DNA from: Candidatus Colenecus caballi
GTDB taxonomy: Bacteria > Bacteroidota > Bacteroidia > Bacteroidales > Bacteroidaceae
Assembly (NCBI GenBank): GCA_018065615.1
Contig: JAGHSY010000078.1
Coordinates: 1 to 58,812, forward strand
DNA length: 58,812 bases
Direction: 5' to 3'
Both the position numbers and the translations under genes were made by a program. The notes under the pieces are model-generated. The model had not been told where the DNA came from, ran no database searches, and worked only from the letters and a program-made list of their open reading frames with translations. Shown here one piece after another: positions 26,522-37,900 of this stretch (the first letter of the stretch is position 1; each line of letters starts with the position of its first letter).

Positions 26522-27876
26522 TGAAACCTTCAATACCAAAAGGAACCCGTGACTTCTCACCTGTTGAGATGGCGCGCCGAAACTACATTTTCGATACCAT
26601 ACGCGGGGTGTTCCGCCTGTTCGGATACCGCCAGATTGAGACCCCTTCAATGGAAAACCTGTCAACGCTGATGGGCAAGTACGGTGAGGAGGGCGACAAG
26701 CTGCTTTTCAAGATACAGAATTCAGGTGACTACATGAACGGCGTGTCCGATGAGGAACTGCTGTCACGCAACAGCCTGAAACTGGCTGCAAAGTTCTGCG
26801 AGAAGGGTCTGCGCTATGACCTGACAGTGCCGTTTGCCCGTTTCGTGGTCATGCACCGTGAGGAACTGCAGTTCCCGTTCAAGCGTTTCCAGATACAGCC
26901 TGTGTGGCGTGCTGACCGCCCCCAGAAAGGCCGTTACCGCGAGTTCTACCAGTGTGACGCCGATGTCGTGGGAAGCGACAGCCTGCTGTATGAGATTGAG
27001 CTCATCCAGATGATAGACATGGTGTTCAGCCGCTTTGGCGTACGTGTTGCCATAAAGCTGAACAACCGCAAGATACTGGCCGGCATTGCTGAATCGATTG
27101 GCCAGGCCGACAAGATTGTTGACATTACCGTGGCCATTGACAAACTGGACAAGATTGGTCTGGACGGCGTCAATGCCGAACTGGCGGAGAAGGGTCTGCC
27201 TGAGGATGCCATTGACCGTCTGCAGCCCATCATCAAACTGACCGGCAGCAATGCTGAAAAGCTGGATGTCATTGCCAAGGTGCTTGAAGGCAGTGAAGTG
27301 GGACAGAAGGGCGTGGAGGAATGCCGTTTCATCCTGTCCGGAGCAGAAAAGCTTGGTCTCAAGAATGAACTGGAACTGGACCTGACTCTGGCACGCGGCC
27401 TGAACTACTATACCGGAGCCATTTTTGAAGTCAAGGCTCTTGACGTTGAGATAGGTTCCATAAGCGGCGGCGGCCGTTATGACAACCTGACCGGAATATT
27501 CGGCATGCCGGGCGTGAGCGGTGTGGGCATTTCATTCGGTGCGGACCGCATCTATGACGTGCTGACCCAGCTTGACCTGTATCCCAAGGAGGCTCAGAGC
27601 GGTGTGAAGGTGCTGTTCCTGAATTTGGGGTCCGATGAGGCCGCGTTCTGCATGGAGCAGCTGGCCCGCCTGCGTGCGGCCGGAATTGCATCGGAAATAT
27701 ATCCCGATGCCGCAAAGATGAAGAAACAGATGTCATACGCCAATGCCGGTGCCATTCCGTTTGTGGCAATTGTGGGCAGCGACGAACTGGCGCAGGGCAA
27801 GGTGACGCTTAAGAATATGGAGACCGGTGAGCAGAGTCTGGTTGACGCTGCAGATCTGGCGGACAAGCTGGCATGA
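26521..27876 (+). CDS. hisS: Histidyl-tRNA synthetase
   Basis: This class-II synthetase charges tRNA-His. The 451-residue protein starts [20 protein letters not shown], has motif 2 with [25 protein letters not shown], the histidine-specific [23 protein letters not shown] and motif 3 [10 protein letters not shown], then a C-terminal anticodon-binding domain (VKVLFLNLG...). It overlaps ruvB by 4 bp. Confidence 0.96.
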   Translation: MKPSIPKGTRDFSPVEMARRNYIFDTIRGVFRLFGYRQIETPSMENLSTLMGKYGEEGDKLLFKIQNSGDYMNGVSDEELLSRNSLKLAAKFCEKGLRYDLTVPFARFVVMHREELQFPFKRFQIQPVWRADRPQKGRYREFYQCDADVVGSDSLLYEIELIQMIDMVFSRFGVRVAIKLNNRKILAGIAESIGQADKIVDITVAIDKLDKIGLDGVNAELAEKGLPEDAIDRLQPIIKLTGSNAEKLDVIAKVLEGSEVGQKGVEECRFILSGAEKLGLKNELELDLTLARGLNYYTGAIFEVKALDVEIGSISGGGRYDNLTGIFGMPGVSGVGISFGADRIYDVLTQLDLYPKEAQSGVKVLFLNLGSDEAAFCMEQLARLRAAGIASEIYPDAAKMKKQMSYANAGAIPFVAIVGSDELAQGKVTLKNMETGEQSLVDAADLADKLA

Positions 27877-28898
27877 GTGCAGAGTTTGACATAAGACAGC
27901 AGCAGGGGGCAAGTGACAGGGAACTGGACAATGCCCTGAGACCTTTGTCGTTCAGCGACTTTTCCGGACAGACAAAGATTGTGGAGAACCTGCGCATCTT
28001 TACGCAGGCGGCACGCCAGCGCGGCGAGTCGCTTGACCATACTCTTCTGCACGGCCCTCCCGGACTGGGAAAGACAACACTGAGCAACATAATTGCAAAT
28101 GAACTGGGCGTGGGCTTCAAGATTACATCGGGCCCGGTGCTTGACAAACCGGGAGATCTGGCAGGTATCCTGACCAGCCTTGAGCCCAATGACGTGCTGT
28201 TCATTGATGAGATTCACCGCCTGTCACCTGTGGTCGAGGAATATCTGTATTCGGCTATGGAGGACTACCGCATAGACATCATGATAGACAAGGGGCCGTC
28301 AGCCCGCAGCATTCAGATTGACCTGAATCCGTTCACGCTGATTGGCGCCACGACCCGCAGCGGTCTGCTGACCGCACCGTTGCGTGCACGTTTCGGAATA
28401 AACATGCATCTGGAGTATTATGATGCCGCCACACTGAAGCATATCATTCTGCGTTCCGCCGGCATACTTGGCGTGCCGTGTGATGATGACGCCGCCGCCG
28501 AGATTGCAGGCCGCAGCCGTGGAACGCCCCGTATAGCCAATGCCCTGCTGCGCCGCGTGCGTGACTTTGCGCAGGTCAAGGGATCGGGCCGCATAACGCT
28601 GGCCATTGCGAACATTGCCCTTGAGGCACTGAATATTGACAAGCACGGGCTTGACGAGATTGACAACCGCATTCTTTGTACGATAATTGACAAGTTCAAG
28701 GGCGGTCCTGTGGGACTTGGAACAATAGCCACGGCACTGAGTGAGGATGCCGGAACTATTGAAGACGTGTATGAGCCGTTCCTTATCCAGGAGGGTTTCC
28801 TGAAGCGCACCCCGCGCGGCCGAGAGGTCACCGACCTGGCTTACAGGCATCTGGGACGTTCACGTTACCAGTCCACGACACCTGATTTGTTTGACTGA
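27873..28898 (+). CDS. ruvB: Holliday junction DNA helicase RuvB
   Basis: RuvB is the AAA+ motor that drives branch migration with RuvA. The 341-residue protein has Walker [10 protein letters not shown] at residues 61-69, Walker [12 protein letters not shown], sensor [18 protein letters not shown] and a C-terminal winged helix with [16 protein letters not shown]. ruvA is not adjacent. The stop codon merges into a strong hairpin that separates it from the first macroglobulin gene. Confidence 0.96.
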   Translation: MSAEFDIRQQQGASDRELDNALRPLSFSDFSGQTKIVENLRIFTQAARQRGESLDHTLLHGPPGLGKTTLSNIIANELGVGFKITSGPVLDKPGDLAGILTSLEPNDVLFIDEIHRLSPVVEEYLYSAMEDYRIDIMIDKGPSARSIQIDLNPFTLIGATTRSGLLTAPLRARFGINMHLEYYDAATLKHIILRSAGILGVPCDDDAAAEIAGRSRGTPRIANALLRRVRDFAQVKGSGRITLAIANIALEALNIDKHGLDEIDNRILCTIIDKFKGGPVGLGTIATALSEDAGTIEDVYEPFLIQEGFLKRTPRGREVTDLAYRHLGRSRYQSTTPDLFD

Positions 28899-28928
28899 TG
28901 CCACCGCCCGGTGGCATTGTCCGTTTTT
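28898..28928 (+). terminator. Hairpin terminator between ruvB and the first macroglobulin gene
   Basis: A perfect 8-bp stem (28898-28905 with 28910-28917, GC-rich, 4-nt loop) is followed by TGTCCG and TTTTT. It begins on the last base of the ruvB stop and ends only about 6 bp before the next ATG, leaving no room for a promoter after it. Confidence 0.75.
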
Positions 28929-28934
28929 CTGCTT

Positions 28935-31900
28935 ATGAGATACCTTATTAGACTTTCTTTTCTGATTATCATTATGACACTGACATCGGCTGCTGCCAGC
29001 GCGGACAAGTATTCACGCGCCTGGAAGAAGGTGGACGAACTGATTGAAAAGGACCTGCCGGAGAGCGCGGCTAAAGAAACCAGCCGTATCTGGGACATGG
29101 CGGCAAAGGATGGCGATTCACGCCAGCTGCTCAAGAGTGCCGTATATATGACACAGGTCGAGACCACCTTTGGGGAAAACAACGTTGAAAAGGGCATTGA
29201 CCTGTTCACTTCACTGCTTCCAAAACTGAAGGTCAGGGAACATCAGGCAATTTGCCATGCTTTCATTGCCAAGGGCTATCTGCATTACTCCCTGGGCAGA
29301 AATCCATACGGTTCCGCCAGGGCTTTGTGTGATTCCATATTATATCATCTGGACCAGTCAATCCAGCTGGCGGGCGATGTGGCATCGGGCTATTATGAGG
29401 AATTCTTTCCGGGCAGCAACAAGGACGGTCTTAAGCTGCGCCCTACGCTGGCGGACATGCTCATGGATGACGCCACAATCCTGGTTACCCAGGCCCGTCT
29501 GCCGCTTGGCAAGCGCGGCATTCTGCAGGACCGCCGGCTTTACGGTTCGGCCATGGAGTATCTGGAGGCCACCATCGGACTGGACGGTACGGATCCGGAC
29601 CTGTGGCCGCTTTATGTGCTAAAACTGCTGACTGCGCACAACAATGACACAAAACCGATAATAAGGTGTACAGTTGACCTGCGGCGCATGAACATTCTGC
29701 GTGACATGCTTGACGCAAACGGTGACTGGACAAAGGCCGATGACGACTGGCTGCGCGGCTGTGTGGCTCTGGGGCAGTCCTATCAGAAGAAGGTCAAGTT
29801 CAGCACAATGTTCTATGAACTGGCGGCCAGGTGCATACTGAACCATGATTATTCCTTTACCGGGGAGCAGAAGAAAGATTATTACGCCCTTGCGCACACG
29901 CTGTGCGAACTTGCGCAGAAGGAATGGCCAAAGAGCGAGGGTGCATTCGGGTGTATTGCGTTGCAGGAGAGAATTGAGAGGAAGGACATTCAGATAATGT
30001 CATCAATTGACCTGCTGCCGGGAAGGGCCAATGTTGCCGGCCTGTCATTTGCAAATGTCAGTGAAATCTACATGAAGATTGTCGAGGTTCCGGGCAGGTC
30101 CGGTACAACCGATGAAATCAGTCTGCTTGCGGAACTGAACCGTGCCCAGTCAGTATCGGAATGGAAGGTCAAGGTTTATGATCCGGGGGACTTCATGACG
30201 CATTATGCGCTGGCAAACATTCCGCCGGTAATGGAAGGGTGCTATTATCTGATGGCATCCAGCGGACCTTATTTCAACAGCGGTGACGTGATTTCATACA
30301 AATACATGGAGTGTTCGTCAATCAGTTTCATAATGGCTGTGGCGGACAACGGTATGATTTCAGGAACGGCTGTCAATATGCTGACCGGACGGCCGGTACC
30401 GGACTGCAAATATACGGTGTGGAACATGGACTGGCAGGGGCATCAGGTCAAGGTGGCCACCCGCGGCATGGCTGACAGTGAAGGTTTCTTTACCGTTGAA
30501 GGCCTTAAGAACGGCCGTTACAGCATAGAGCTGGAACATGCGGGCAAGAAGGGAAACTGTGAAGTGTATGTTCCGTGGGTCAGTGACATGCCGGACAGGG
30601 TTCAGGGCCAGTTCTATACCGACAGGAGCGTGTATCTGCCCGGTGATTCAGTCAGTTTTGCCTTCATTGCATATCACTGTGACGGATATGAGAAGGGCAG
30701 GGTGGCCGCCGGCAATCATGTCAAGATTACTTTTGAGGATCCTAAAAACAATGAACTGGCGGTGTTCAGTCTGGTCACAGACAGCATGGGAATGGTGAAA
30801 GGTACGGTGCATGTCCCGGACAATGCTCTGCCTGGAACATATTTGGCTTCTTGCGTGATTTCAAAGGATGCCGATGAAGTGGCGGACAGGACATATCATC
30901 GCGGTTCGTTCAAGGTGGAGTCTTTCCAGCAGCCCAAGTTCGGGATTAAGGTCGATGAAAACTTTGAGACAAAGACTGTAGGACAGCCTGTCAGAATAAC
31001 GGGAAAGGCGGTATCGCTGACAGATGTTCCCATATCGGGTGCCGTGTGCCGGTGGAAGGCCGAAATTGACAGCTATAATCTGTACCGTCTGCTTGACTTT
31101 GATGACACAGGCTGTTACTGCGTGGACAGCGGAGAAGGGAAGACCGGTGCGGACGGCTCTTTCAGTCTTACGTTTACGGTTCCATCTGACATCCTGATGT
31201 CTGAAGACGTATGGGTGAACGTAACCGTATCTGTAACTGACGTTAACGGTGAGACACATGACGCATTGTCTCAGATCCGTTTTGCCGGAAAGCCGTCTCT
31301 GTACTTTGAGAACGATGGAGCGGTTTTCCATATCTTCAACGACGGTCAGGCGGGTGATGTCAAAGTGAAGATATGGCGTGTACAGTGGCCACAGAAGCCA
31401 TTGTTCCCGCTTCCGTTTGAAACGGCTAACCTGGATTCCATATCAAAGGATGAGCTGATGAAGTATGCGGACGGTCTGTCTTTCCAGACACGTTTCCCGC
31501 AGTATGAGTTTGACCTTAAGAAACAGATGGTGCCTGTCGGACTGGCATATGATGGAACGCTGCATTCCGATGGCGGCAAACCGATGATACTTGAACTGCC
31601 TGCGTGCGAATCGGGCTATTACAGGGTGGAACTGAGTGCAGACGGATATGATGATGTCTGCCGCGATGTTCTCATAGTCCGGCCAGATGACCGCAGTTTT
31701 GTTCCTGACGGAAAGGATGACTTCCTGTGGGGCCGGGTGCCCGGCTGTACCGGATATGAGGCGGCGCAGGTCAGTCTTGGTGAAACGGCACAAATCAGTC
31801 TTTCATGTGTGCAGGCAGGTGCCGTTGTACATTATTTCGTTGAGAACAGGTTCGGAATATGTTCTCACGGAATGCTTGAAACGGACGGATCACAGCAACT

Positions 31901-34763
31901 GCTTGAGATTCCGGTGACCGATGAATTGAAGGGGGCTTTCACGGTACACATGGGCGTCATGTATGAAGGCCGGTCATACAACCGTTCATTCCGTTTTGAA
32001 GCTGTTGACAATTCCAGGAAACTGAAGGTTGAACTCAGTACGGTCCGTCACATAATGGAGCCCGATTCACCCGAGGAGTGGACCGTGACGGTGACTGACA
32101 ATGACGGAAATCCGGTAAGTGCCGCACTCATGCTTGACATGTATGACAGTGCTCTGGACAATTACGGCATTAACGGTTTTGACTTGAACCCATGGAATGA
32201 CAGGTATATAGGTGAAAAGGACATAGCACAGTCACAGATCCGTTATCCGGACCTGTATGCTCCGTATGACCATGTGTTCGGAATGCGTGAGTACAAGGGC
32301 AAGCGCGCCATGACCGGCCGCCTGAAAAACCCGTTTGAGTATCAGATGCCGGCGCGCAAGACCAAAGCGGCGGTACCGAACCTGATTATGGCGGAGTCTG
32401 ATGAGCTTGCTGTTGCGGATTACGATATGGATCTTCAGGGACGCGTAGGCGGATTTGGATTGAATGGACAGGAAATCAAATCCGATGAGATACCGTACAA
32501 CCTCAGGACTGACATGAATCCGACAGGTCTGTTCGTGGCGGGGCTAATGACTGATTCCACCGGTCAGGCCAAGGTGACCTTCAAGGCACCGCAGCTGCTG
32601 ACACGCTGGATTCTGAAGGGCATTGCATATACCGACAGCCTTAAGGTGGGCAGCATAAGGGACACTCTGACAACCCGCAAGGAACTTATGGTGGAGCCTT
32701 TGGCACCGCGGTTCCTGCGTCAGGGTGACGTGCTGGACTTTACGCAGAAGGTCAGCAACCTGACAGACAAGGATGTCAGTGCCAGTGTATCTCTTGTTCT
32801 GAAGGATGCAATATCGGACAAGACACTCAAAATTGTTGAAGGTGCGCAGAAGAAGGACGTGACGGTTCCGGCCGGCGGGAGTGCCCGGGTGAGTTTCCGC
32901 ATACGCGTTCCCAGAGATTTGAACGCCCTGACATACACGACTGTGGCAAAGACGCAGACGCACACTGATGCCATCCAGCAGACTCTGCCGGTGCTTGGCA
33001 CGCGCATGCAGGTGGTGCAGTCCCTGTCACTGTTCAACAACGGCAATGAAACGCGCCGGTTCGACTTCAAGGAACTGGCAGCGGGGAAATCGGACACCAT
33101 GGGTGACGAGCAGCTGACGCTTGAGTACAGCGCAAGCCCCATCTGGTACGCTGTGCAGGCTCTGCCTTCTATGGTCAGGACAAATGACATAAGCAACATC
33201 GGACTGGTTTACAGTCTTATGGGCGGTGCCATGACTCAGGAAATTGTGAGCCGCAATCCGGCTATACATGACATGCTTGACGAATGGAAGGACATTGAGC
33301 CCGATGAATGGCAGAAACGCGTGGAACTGAACGCATTCCTGACCGGGACGCTGGCCGATGAGACTCCGTGGGTGCTTTACCGCAGGGATGACAGGCTGAG
33401 AAGGCTGGCTGAGACTCTGGATTCGGCAAATGTGGATTACCTGACGCAGTCCGCCCTTTCAAAGCTGAAGGATGCACAGCTGTCTGACGGCAGCTGGCCG
33501 TGGATAAGCGGCGGGCCGTCAAGCCTGTATGTGACTGACCTTATACTGCAGTGCCTTGGGCTGCTTAAGGAGAATGCGGGCTTTGAGCCGGGAAATTTCA
33601 ACAGGGCGGTCCAGTATCTGGATGCCGAATTCTACAAGCGCTATGACGTCAGGGACAGACCTGAGACGCTTGGCTACAGTGAACTGAACTATCTGATGAC
33701 GCGTTCCTATTTCCAGTCCACGCCGTTCAAGGATGACACCCGCGCCAGCTACAATTATTTTCTGAAGCTGGCCATGCAGCAGGATACACATGAACTGGGT
33801 CTGTATTTCCGTGCCCAGCTGGCGCTGCTGTACGCCCGCCTGGGTAAGAATGATCAGGCCGGGCATGTTGTGGAAACGCTGCTTGAGCGTTCGCTCTATG
33901 ATGACGAGATGGGCCGCTGGTGGCGCGACAACACGGGCGGCTACCTGTGGCATGAGGCACCCGTTGAGACTCAGTCGCTCATAATACGCGCCCTGCTTGC
34001 TGTGGGCAAGTCCGATGAGGCCGATGAGGCTGCCCGCTGGCTTCTGAAGCAGAAGCAGACCACTGACTGGGGCAGCAGTCCTGCAACGGCCGCCGCAGTG
34101 GTTGCGCTCATGGCTGCCGGCGGCAACAGGTTGCTTGAACAGACTCCGGACATCAGCATAACTGTGGGCAGCAACAGCGTGGTGGCATCGGACTCAAAGG
34201 CCACCGGCGGATATGTCATTGAGACCTGGAAGCCTGTGACAAAGGATATGGCCAGGGTGACGGTGGACAGCAGGTCCGATGGCATAAGCTGGGGCGCCGT
34301 GTACCGCAGTTTCACTGAGGAGATGGACAAGGTGGAGCCAAGCCGGACGGGCATGACGCTGAAGCGCACCATGTGGATTGCTAAGCCTGATGGGGACGAA
34401 CTGGTGCAGAAGCGTACCATGCTGCGCGCCGGCGACCGTGTGAAGGTCCGCTTTGAGCTGACCACGGACCGCGCTATGGAATTCCTGCAGCTCATTGACA
34501 TGCGTCCGGCCACGTTCGAACCCGTAAGCACACGTGCCGGCTACCTTTACAACTGGGCCGATGACATTGCCTACTATGTGGCTCCGGGAGGTACCCGTAA
34601 CGTGTTCTACATTGACCGCCTTGGCAAGGGCGGCTACATTATAGAATATGAGGTGACGGTTCAGAAGCCCGGCCAGTTCATGGCCGCACCCGCCGTCATG
34701 CAGTGCCTGTACGCCCCGCAGTTCCGCGCCACCACGGAGAGCAGCACCATCACCGTACAATGA
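28935..34763 (+). CDS. Alpha-2-macroglobulin family protein, copy 1 (no thioester)
   Basis: This exported protein of about 1942 residues has a signal peptide (residues 1-22, no lipobox Cys), an N-terminal helical TPR-like region (to about 330), macroglobulin beta domains (MG2-like FYTDRSVYLPGDSVSFAFIAY near 555), a bait-like region, the A2M core RTDMNPTGLFVAGLMTDSTGQAKVTFKAPQLLTRW (about 1190-1225), an alpha-helical TED-like domain (about 1395-1730) and a C-terminal receptor-like domain. The TED lacks the CxEQ thioester, so it cannot trap proteases covalently. A short DLQGRVGGFGLNGQEI stretch before the A2M core resembles a degraded TonB-plug motif, intact in copy 2. Bacterial relatives are thought to inhibit host or competitor proteases in the periplasm. 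The start is the ATG at 28935, matching copy 2; a GTG at 28911 lies in the hairpin. Confidence 0.88.
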   Translation: MRYLIRLSFLIIIMTLTSAAASADKYSRAWKKVDELIEKDLPESAAKETSRIWDMAAKDGDSRQLLKSAVYMTQVETTFGENNVEKGIDLFTSLLPKLKVREHQAICHAFIAKGYLHYSLGRNPYGSARALCDSILYHLDQSIQLAGDVASGYYEEFFPGSNKDGLKLRPTLADMLMDDATILVTQARLPLGKRGILQDRRLYGSAMEYLEATIGLDGTDPDLWPLYVLKLLTAHNNDTKPIIRCTVDLRRMNILRDMLDANGDWTKADDDWLRGCVALGQSYQKKVKFSTMFYELAARCILNHDYSFTGEQKKDYYALAHTLCELAQKEWPKSEGAFGCIALQERIERKDIQIMSSIDLLPGRANVAGLSFANVSEIYMKIVEVPGRSGTTDEISLLAELNRAQSVSEWKVKVYDPGDFMTHYALANIPPVMEGCYYLMASSGPYFNSGDVISYKYMECSSISFIMAVADNGMISGTAVNMLTGRPVPDCKYTVWNMDWQGHQVKVATRGMADSEGFFTVEGLKNGRYSIELEHAGKKGNCEVYVPWVSDMPDRVQGQFYTDRSVYLPGDSVSFAFIAYHCDGYEKGRVAAGNHVKITFEDPKNNELAVFSLVTDSMGMVKGTVHVPDNALPGTYLASCVISKDADEVADRTYHRGSFKVESFQQPKFGIKVDENFETKTVGQPVRITGKAVSLTDVPISGAVCRWKAEIDSYNLYRLLDFDDTGCYCVDSGEGKTGADGSFSLTFTVPSDILMSEDVWVNVTVSVTDVNGETHDALSQIRFAGKPSLYFENDGAVFHIFNDGQAGDVKVKIWRVQWPQKPLFPLPFETANLDSISKDELMKYADGLSFQTRFPQYEFDLKKQMVPVGLAYDGTLHSDGGKPMILELPACESGYYRVELSADGYDDVCRDVLIVRPDDRSFVPDGKDDFLWGRVPGCTGYEAAQVSLGETAQISLSCVQAGAVVHYFVENRFGICSHGMLETDGSQQLLEIPVTDELKGAFTVHMGVMYEGRSYNRSFRFEAVDNSRKLKVELSTVRHIMEPDSPEEWTVTVTDNDGNPVSAALMLDMYDSALDNYGINGFDLNPWNDRYIGEKDIAQSQIRYPDLYAPYDHVFGMREYKGKRAMTGRLKNPFEYQMPARKTKAAVPNLIMAESDELAVADYDMDLQGRVGGFGLNGQEIKSDEIPYNLRTDMNPTGLFVAGLMTDSTGQAKVTFKAPQLLTRWILKGIAYTDSLKVGSIRDTLTTRKELMVEPLAPRFLRQGDVLDFTQKVSNLTDKDVSASVSLVLKDAISDKTLKIVEGAQKKDVTVPAGGSARVSFRIRVPRDLNALTYTTVAKTQTHTDAIQQTLPVLGTRMQVVQSLSLFNNGNETRRFDFKELAAGKSDTMGDEQLTLEYSASPIWYAVQALPSMVRTNDISNIGLVYSLMGGAMTQEIVSRNPAIHDMLDEWKDIEPDEWQKRVELNAFLTGTLADETPWVLYRRDDRLRRLAETLDSANVDYLTQSALSKLKDAQLSDGSWPWISGGPSSLYVTDLILQCLGLLKENAGFEPGNFNRAVQYLDAEFYKRYDVRDRPETLGYSELNYLMTRSYFQSTPFKDDTRASYNYFLKLAMQQDTHELGLYFRAQLALLYARLGKNDQAGHVVETLLERSLYDDEMGRWWRDNTGGYLWHEAPVETQSLIIRALLAVGKSDEADEAARWLLKQKQTTDWGSSPATAAAVVALMAAGGNRLLEQTPDISITVGSNSVVASDSKATGGYVIETWKPVTKDMARVTVDSRSDGISWGAVYRSFTEEMDKVEPSRTGMTLKRTMWIAKPDGDELVQKRTMLRAGDRVKVRFELTTDRAMEFLQLIDMRPATFEPVSTRAGYLYNWADDIAYYVAPGGTRNVFYIDRLGKGGYIIEYEVTVQKPGQFMAAPAVMQCLYAPQFRATTESSTITVQ

Positions 34764-34767
34764 GCAA

Positions 34768-34840
34768 TGCGCAATGGGGACAGTCCCTGCGCAACAGGGA
34801 CTGTCCCCGTTGCGCAAGGACCGTCCCCGTTGTGCAACGT
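34768..34840 (+). repeat. GGGACTGTCCC hairpin repeat, copy 1
   Basis: It begins 5 bp after the copy-1 macroglobulin stop. Bases 34768-34789 pair with 34795-34816 over 22 bp with one wobble (core GGGGACAGTCCCTG against its exact complement, loop CGCAA). A further unit, AGGACCGTCCCCGTTGTGCA, follows. The same element recurs at 40891 and, without the left arm, at 44988. It may act as a terminator or be a REP-like mobile repeat. Confidence 0.85.
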
Positions 34841-34882
34841 TTTTGCAACGGTTTTTGCTTGCTGCAAGGGGGTGTGTGCGGG

Positions 34883-34890
34883 TATATTTG
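34883..34890 (+). promoter_or_regulatory. -7 promoter element for macroglobulin copy 2
   Basis: TATATTTG matches TAnnTTTG; the predicted start near 34894 gives a 17-nt leader to the ATG at 34911. This supports the short start and shows that copy 2 has its own promoter. Confidence 0.5.
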
Positions 34891-34910
34891 CAGCAAAAAC
34901 AAAAAGAAAT

Positions 34911-37900
34911 ATGAGATACCTGTCGAAGATTTCAATGCTGGTTGCAGTCCTGATGCTGGTAACTAATACGGTCAGTGCGGACAAGTACACGGATGCGTGG
35001 AAAAAGGTCGATGAACTGGTGAAAAAGGACCTGCCGCAGAGTGCGGCCGGTGAGATCGGACTCATTCGGGACATGGCTTTGGAAGAGGGCAATTCCCGGC
35101 AGCTGTTAATGTGTGCGGTCAGGCTGAGCAAGGTCGAAACGGCCTATGATGAAGGGAGCCTGGAGAAGGCGGCCTGCAGGTTCAATGCACTGCTTCCTGA
35201 GCTGAAGGAGAAGGAGTATCAGGCAATATGTCATGCCTTCCTGGCAAAGGGCTATCTGCGTTTTCTGAACGGTAATGATCCTGACAGGCCTGCAAAGGAG
35301 ACGTGTGACACCGTATTGTATCACCTGGGCCGGTCAGTGGAACTGGCGGGCGGTGCATCATCGGACTTGTATGAGGAATTCTACCAGGGCAGCAGCAGTG
35401 ACGGACTCAAGCTTAGGCCGACGCTGGCGGACATGCTCATGGAGGATGCCATAATGTTTGTGACCGGGCCTGCACTGCCGCTTGGCAAGCAGGCGTTTCT
35501 GCAGGACGTGCGGCTGTACGGTACGGCATCGGACTTTCAGGCGGCGACCGCAGGACTTGACGGCCGGGACCCGGATTTCTGGGCGCTTTACGTGCTGAGG
35601 CTGCTGACCGCCGCCAACAGTGACTCCAAGGCCCTGATAAGGTGCAGCATTGACTTGAAGCGCATGGAGATTCTGCGTGAATATCTTGACGCCGACGGCG
35701 GCTGGAACAAGGCCGATGACGCATGGGTGCAGGGCTGTGTGGCAAAGGGAAAGTCATACAGCAGGGCTGACGGGTACAGCACCATGTTCAATTTCATGGC
35801 ATCAGAGCGTATCCTGAACAATAAGTCGGTATTCTCATGGGAACAGAGAAAGGATTATCTGGCCCTGGCGCATTCCCTGTGCGTGAGCGCAGAGAAGCAG
35901 TGGCCCAAGAGCGAGGGCGCATGCCGATGCAAAGACATAAGGGAAAGCATTGAAAGGATGTCTGTGAGCCTGTCACAGTCACTGGACCTGAAGACCGGCC
36001 AGTCCAATGTGACGGGAGTGACGTACAGGAATGTAAGCACCATATTCATGAAGCTGGTTGAGGTGGAGGGGACTTTGGACAACCGCAGCCAGCATGACCA
36101 GCTTGAGGCACTGAACAAGGCAGACGTCATACATGAATGGACAGTCAGCGTTGCGGACCCCAAGGACTGGCTGGACCATTACGCCCTGCTGGACATTCCG
36201 CCTGTCAGGGAGGGCAGGTATTATCTGGTGGCTTCGACAGGAGCATATTTTACAGCCGATGACGTGGTTTCATACCAGTATATGGAATGTGCGTCCTTAG
36301 GCTTTGTGGGAACTTCAAATTACAATTCGGTGCAGGGCACGGCGGTCAGTGTCATTACCGGAAAGCCTGTGCCCGACTGCGGTTACGTTCTATGGTACCT
36401 TTCCTGGGACGGCAGCAGGAGCAGGGTGGCAAGACGCGGCAAGGCTGACAGCGATGGCTTCATTTCAATTGACAATCTGGAGGACAACAGATTTTCTCTG
36501 GAACTGGAGTCCGGTTCAATGAGAGGCCATTACGAATTCTCCGCCTACTATTATTGGAATGACCGACCAAGGGTAGTCGGCAATTTCTATACCGACAGGA
36601 ACGTGTACATGCCCGGTGATTCGGTCTTCTTCACCTTTGTGGGGTACACATCGGACCGGTATGAGAACGGACATGCGGTCAGTGATGCACGTACCACTGT
36701 TTCCATTACTGACAGCAACGGCAAGGAGATTGAGAAGTTCACGCTTGTGACAGACAGCATGGGCATTGTCCGCGGCAGTCTGCGCATTCCTGAAAAGGCT
36801 TTGCCCGGACGGTACAGCGCAGACTGTGTCACCAACTGGAATGGGCTGAATGACTCCCACTGGGGTTCGTTCACGGTCGAATCGTTCAAGCAGCCCAAGT
36901 TCGAGATAAAGATTGATGAGATAGGGCAGAAGTTCGAATTCGGTACCCCGATAACCGTCACCGGAAGGGCCGTAACCTACACAGGCGTTCCCGTGACTGA
37001 TGCCGATGTCAGCTGGAAGGTGGACGCGGGCGGCTCTTTCCACCGCCTGAGCGTGCTTGACAAAGGGCGGCTGTGTATGGGTAGCGGTGAGACAAAGACC
37101 GGGCAGGACGGCACGTTCAGCTTTACATACACGGTTACCCGTGACATGCTGATGTCTGAAAATTTCACAGAGAACATTTCCGTGACGGTGACTGACCTGA
37201 ACGGCGAGAGCCATGAAGCCGGCAAACGCATCCGTCACGGCAAAAGGTCCGGAATGATATATGTTGAACGCATGTCTTCAACTGACACCGAAAGCGCGTT
37301 CCGCGTGTCCTTGAGGGATGCCGACGCATTCCTGTCAGGAGATGTCAGGATTAAGGTCAGCCGTGTGGAGTGGGCCGATGAGCCGCTGCTGCCGCTGCCG
37401 TTTACCGTGCCATCGGACTCCGTCCTGAAGGATGAGATGATGAGGTATGCTGACGAACACCATTTTGCCCGTCGATTCCCGCAGTATGAGTTCAATCCGT
37501 ACACAAGGAAGCAGCCGGTGCGGGTGCTGTCTGACATGACGGTCAATGCACATGGTGACTGTGACCTGACGCTTCCCATAACGGAATCGGGCTATTACAG
37601 GATTGAGGCCGTCGCTGACGGGTATGAAGGCTTTTGCAGTGACTTTCTGATTGTTCTGCCATCGGACCGCAGCTATGTACCTGACGGGCTATGGGGCAGG
37701 ACTGAGCAGGGGTCCGATGATGAGACTGACGTGGAGCTTGGCGATACGGCAAGAATCCGGCTGTCCGGCGGGAAACCGGGCACGGTCATGTACTGGTTCG
37801 TGGAGAGCAGGCTGGGACTGTGCATGCATGGGAAACTGGAGATGACGGACAATCAGCAGCTGCTTGAGATTCCAGTGACCGGTGCCCTGAAGGGCCGCTT

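Noticed and set aside
34767..34910. 48-codon N-terminal extension of macroglobulin copy 2
   Set aside because: It translates the hairpin repeat and the promoter; the signal peptide begins at 34911.
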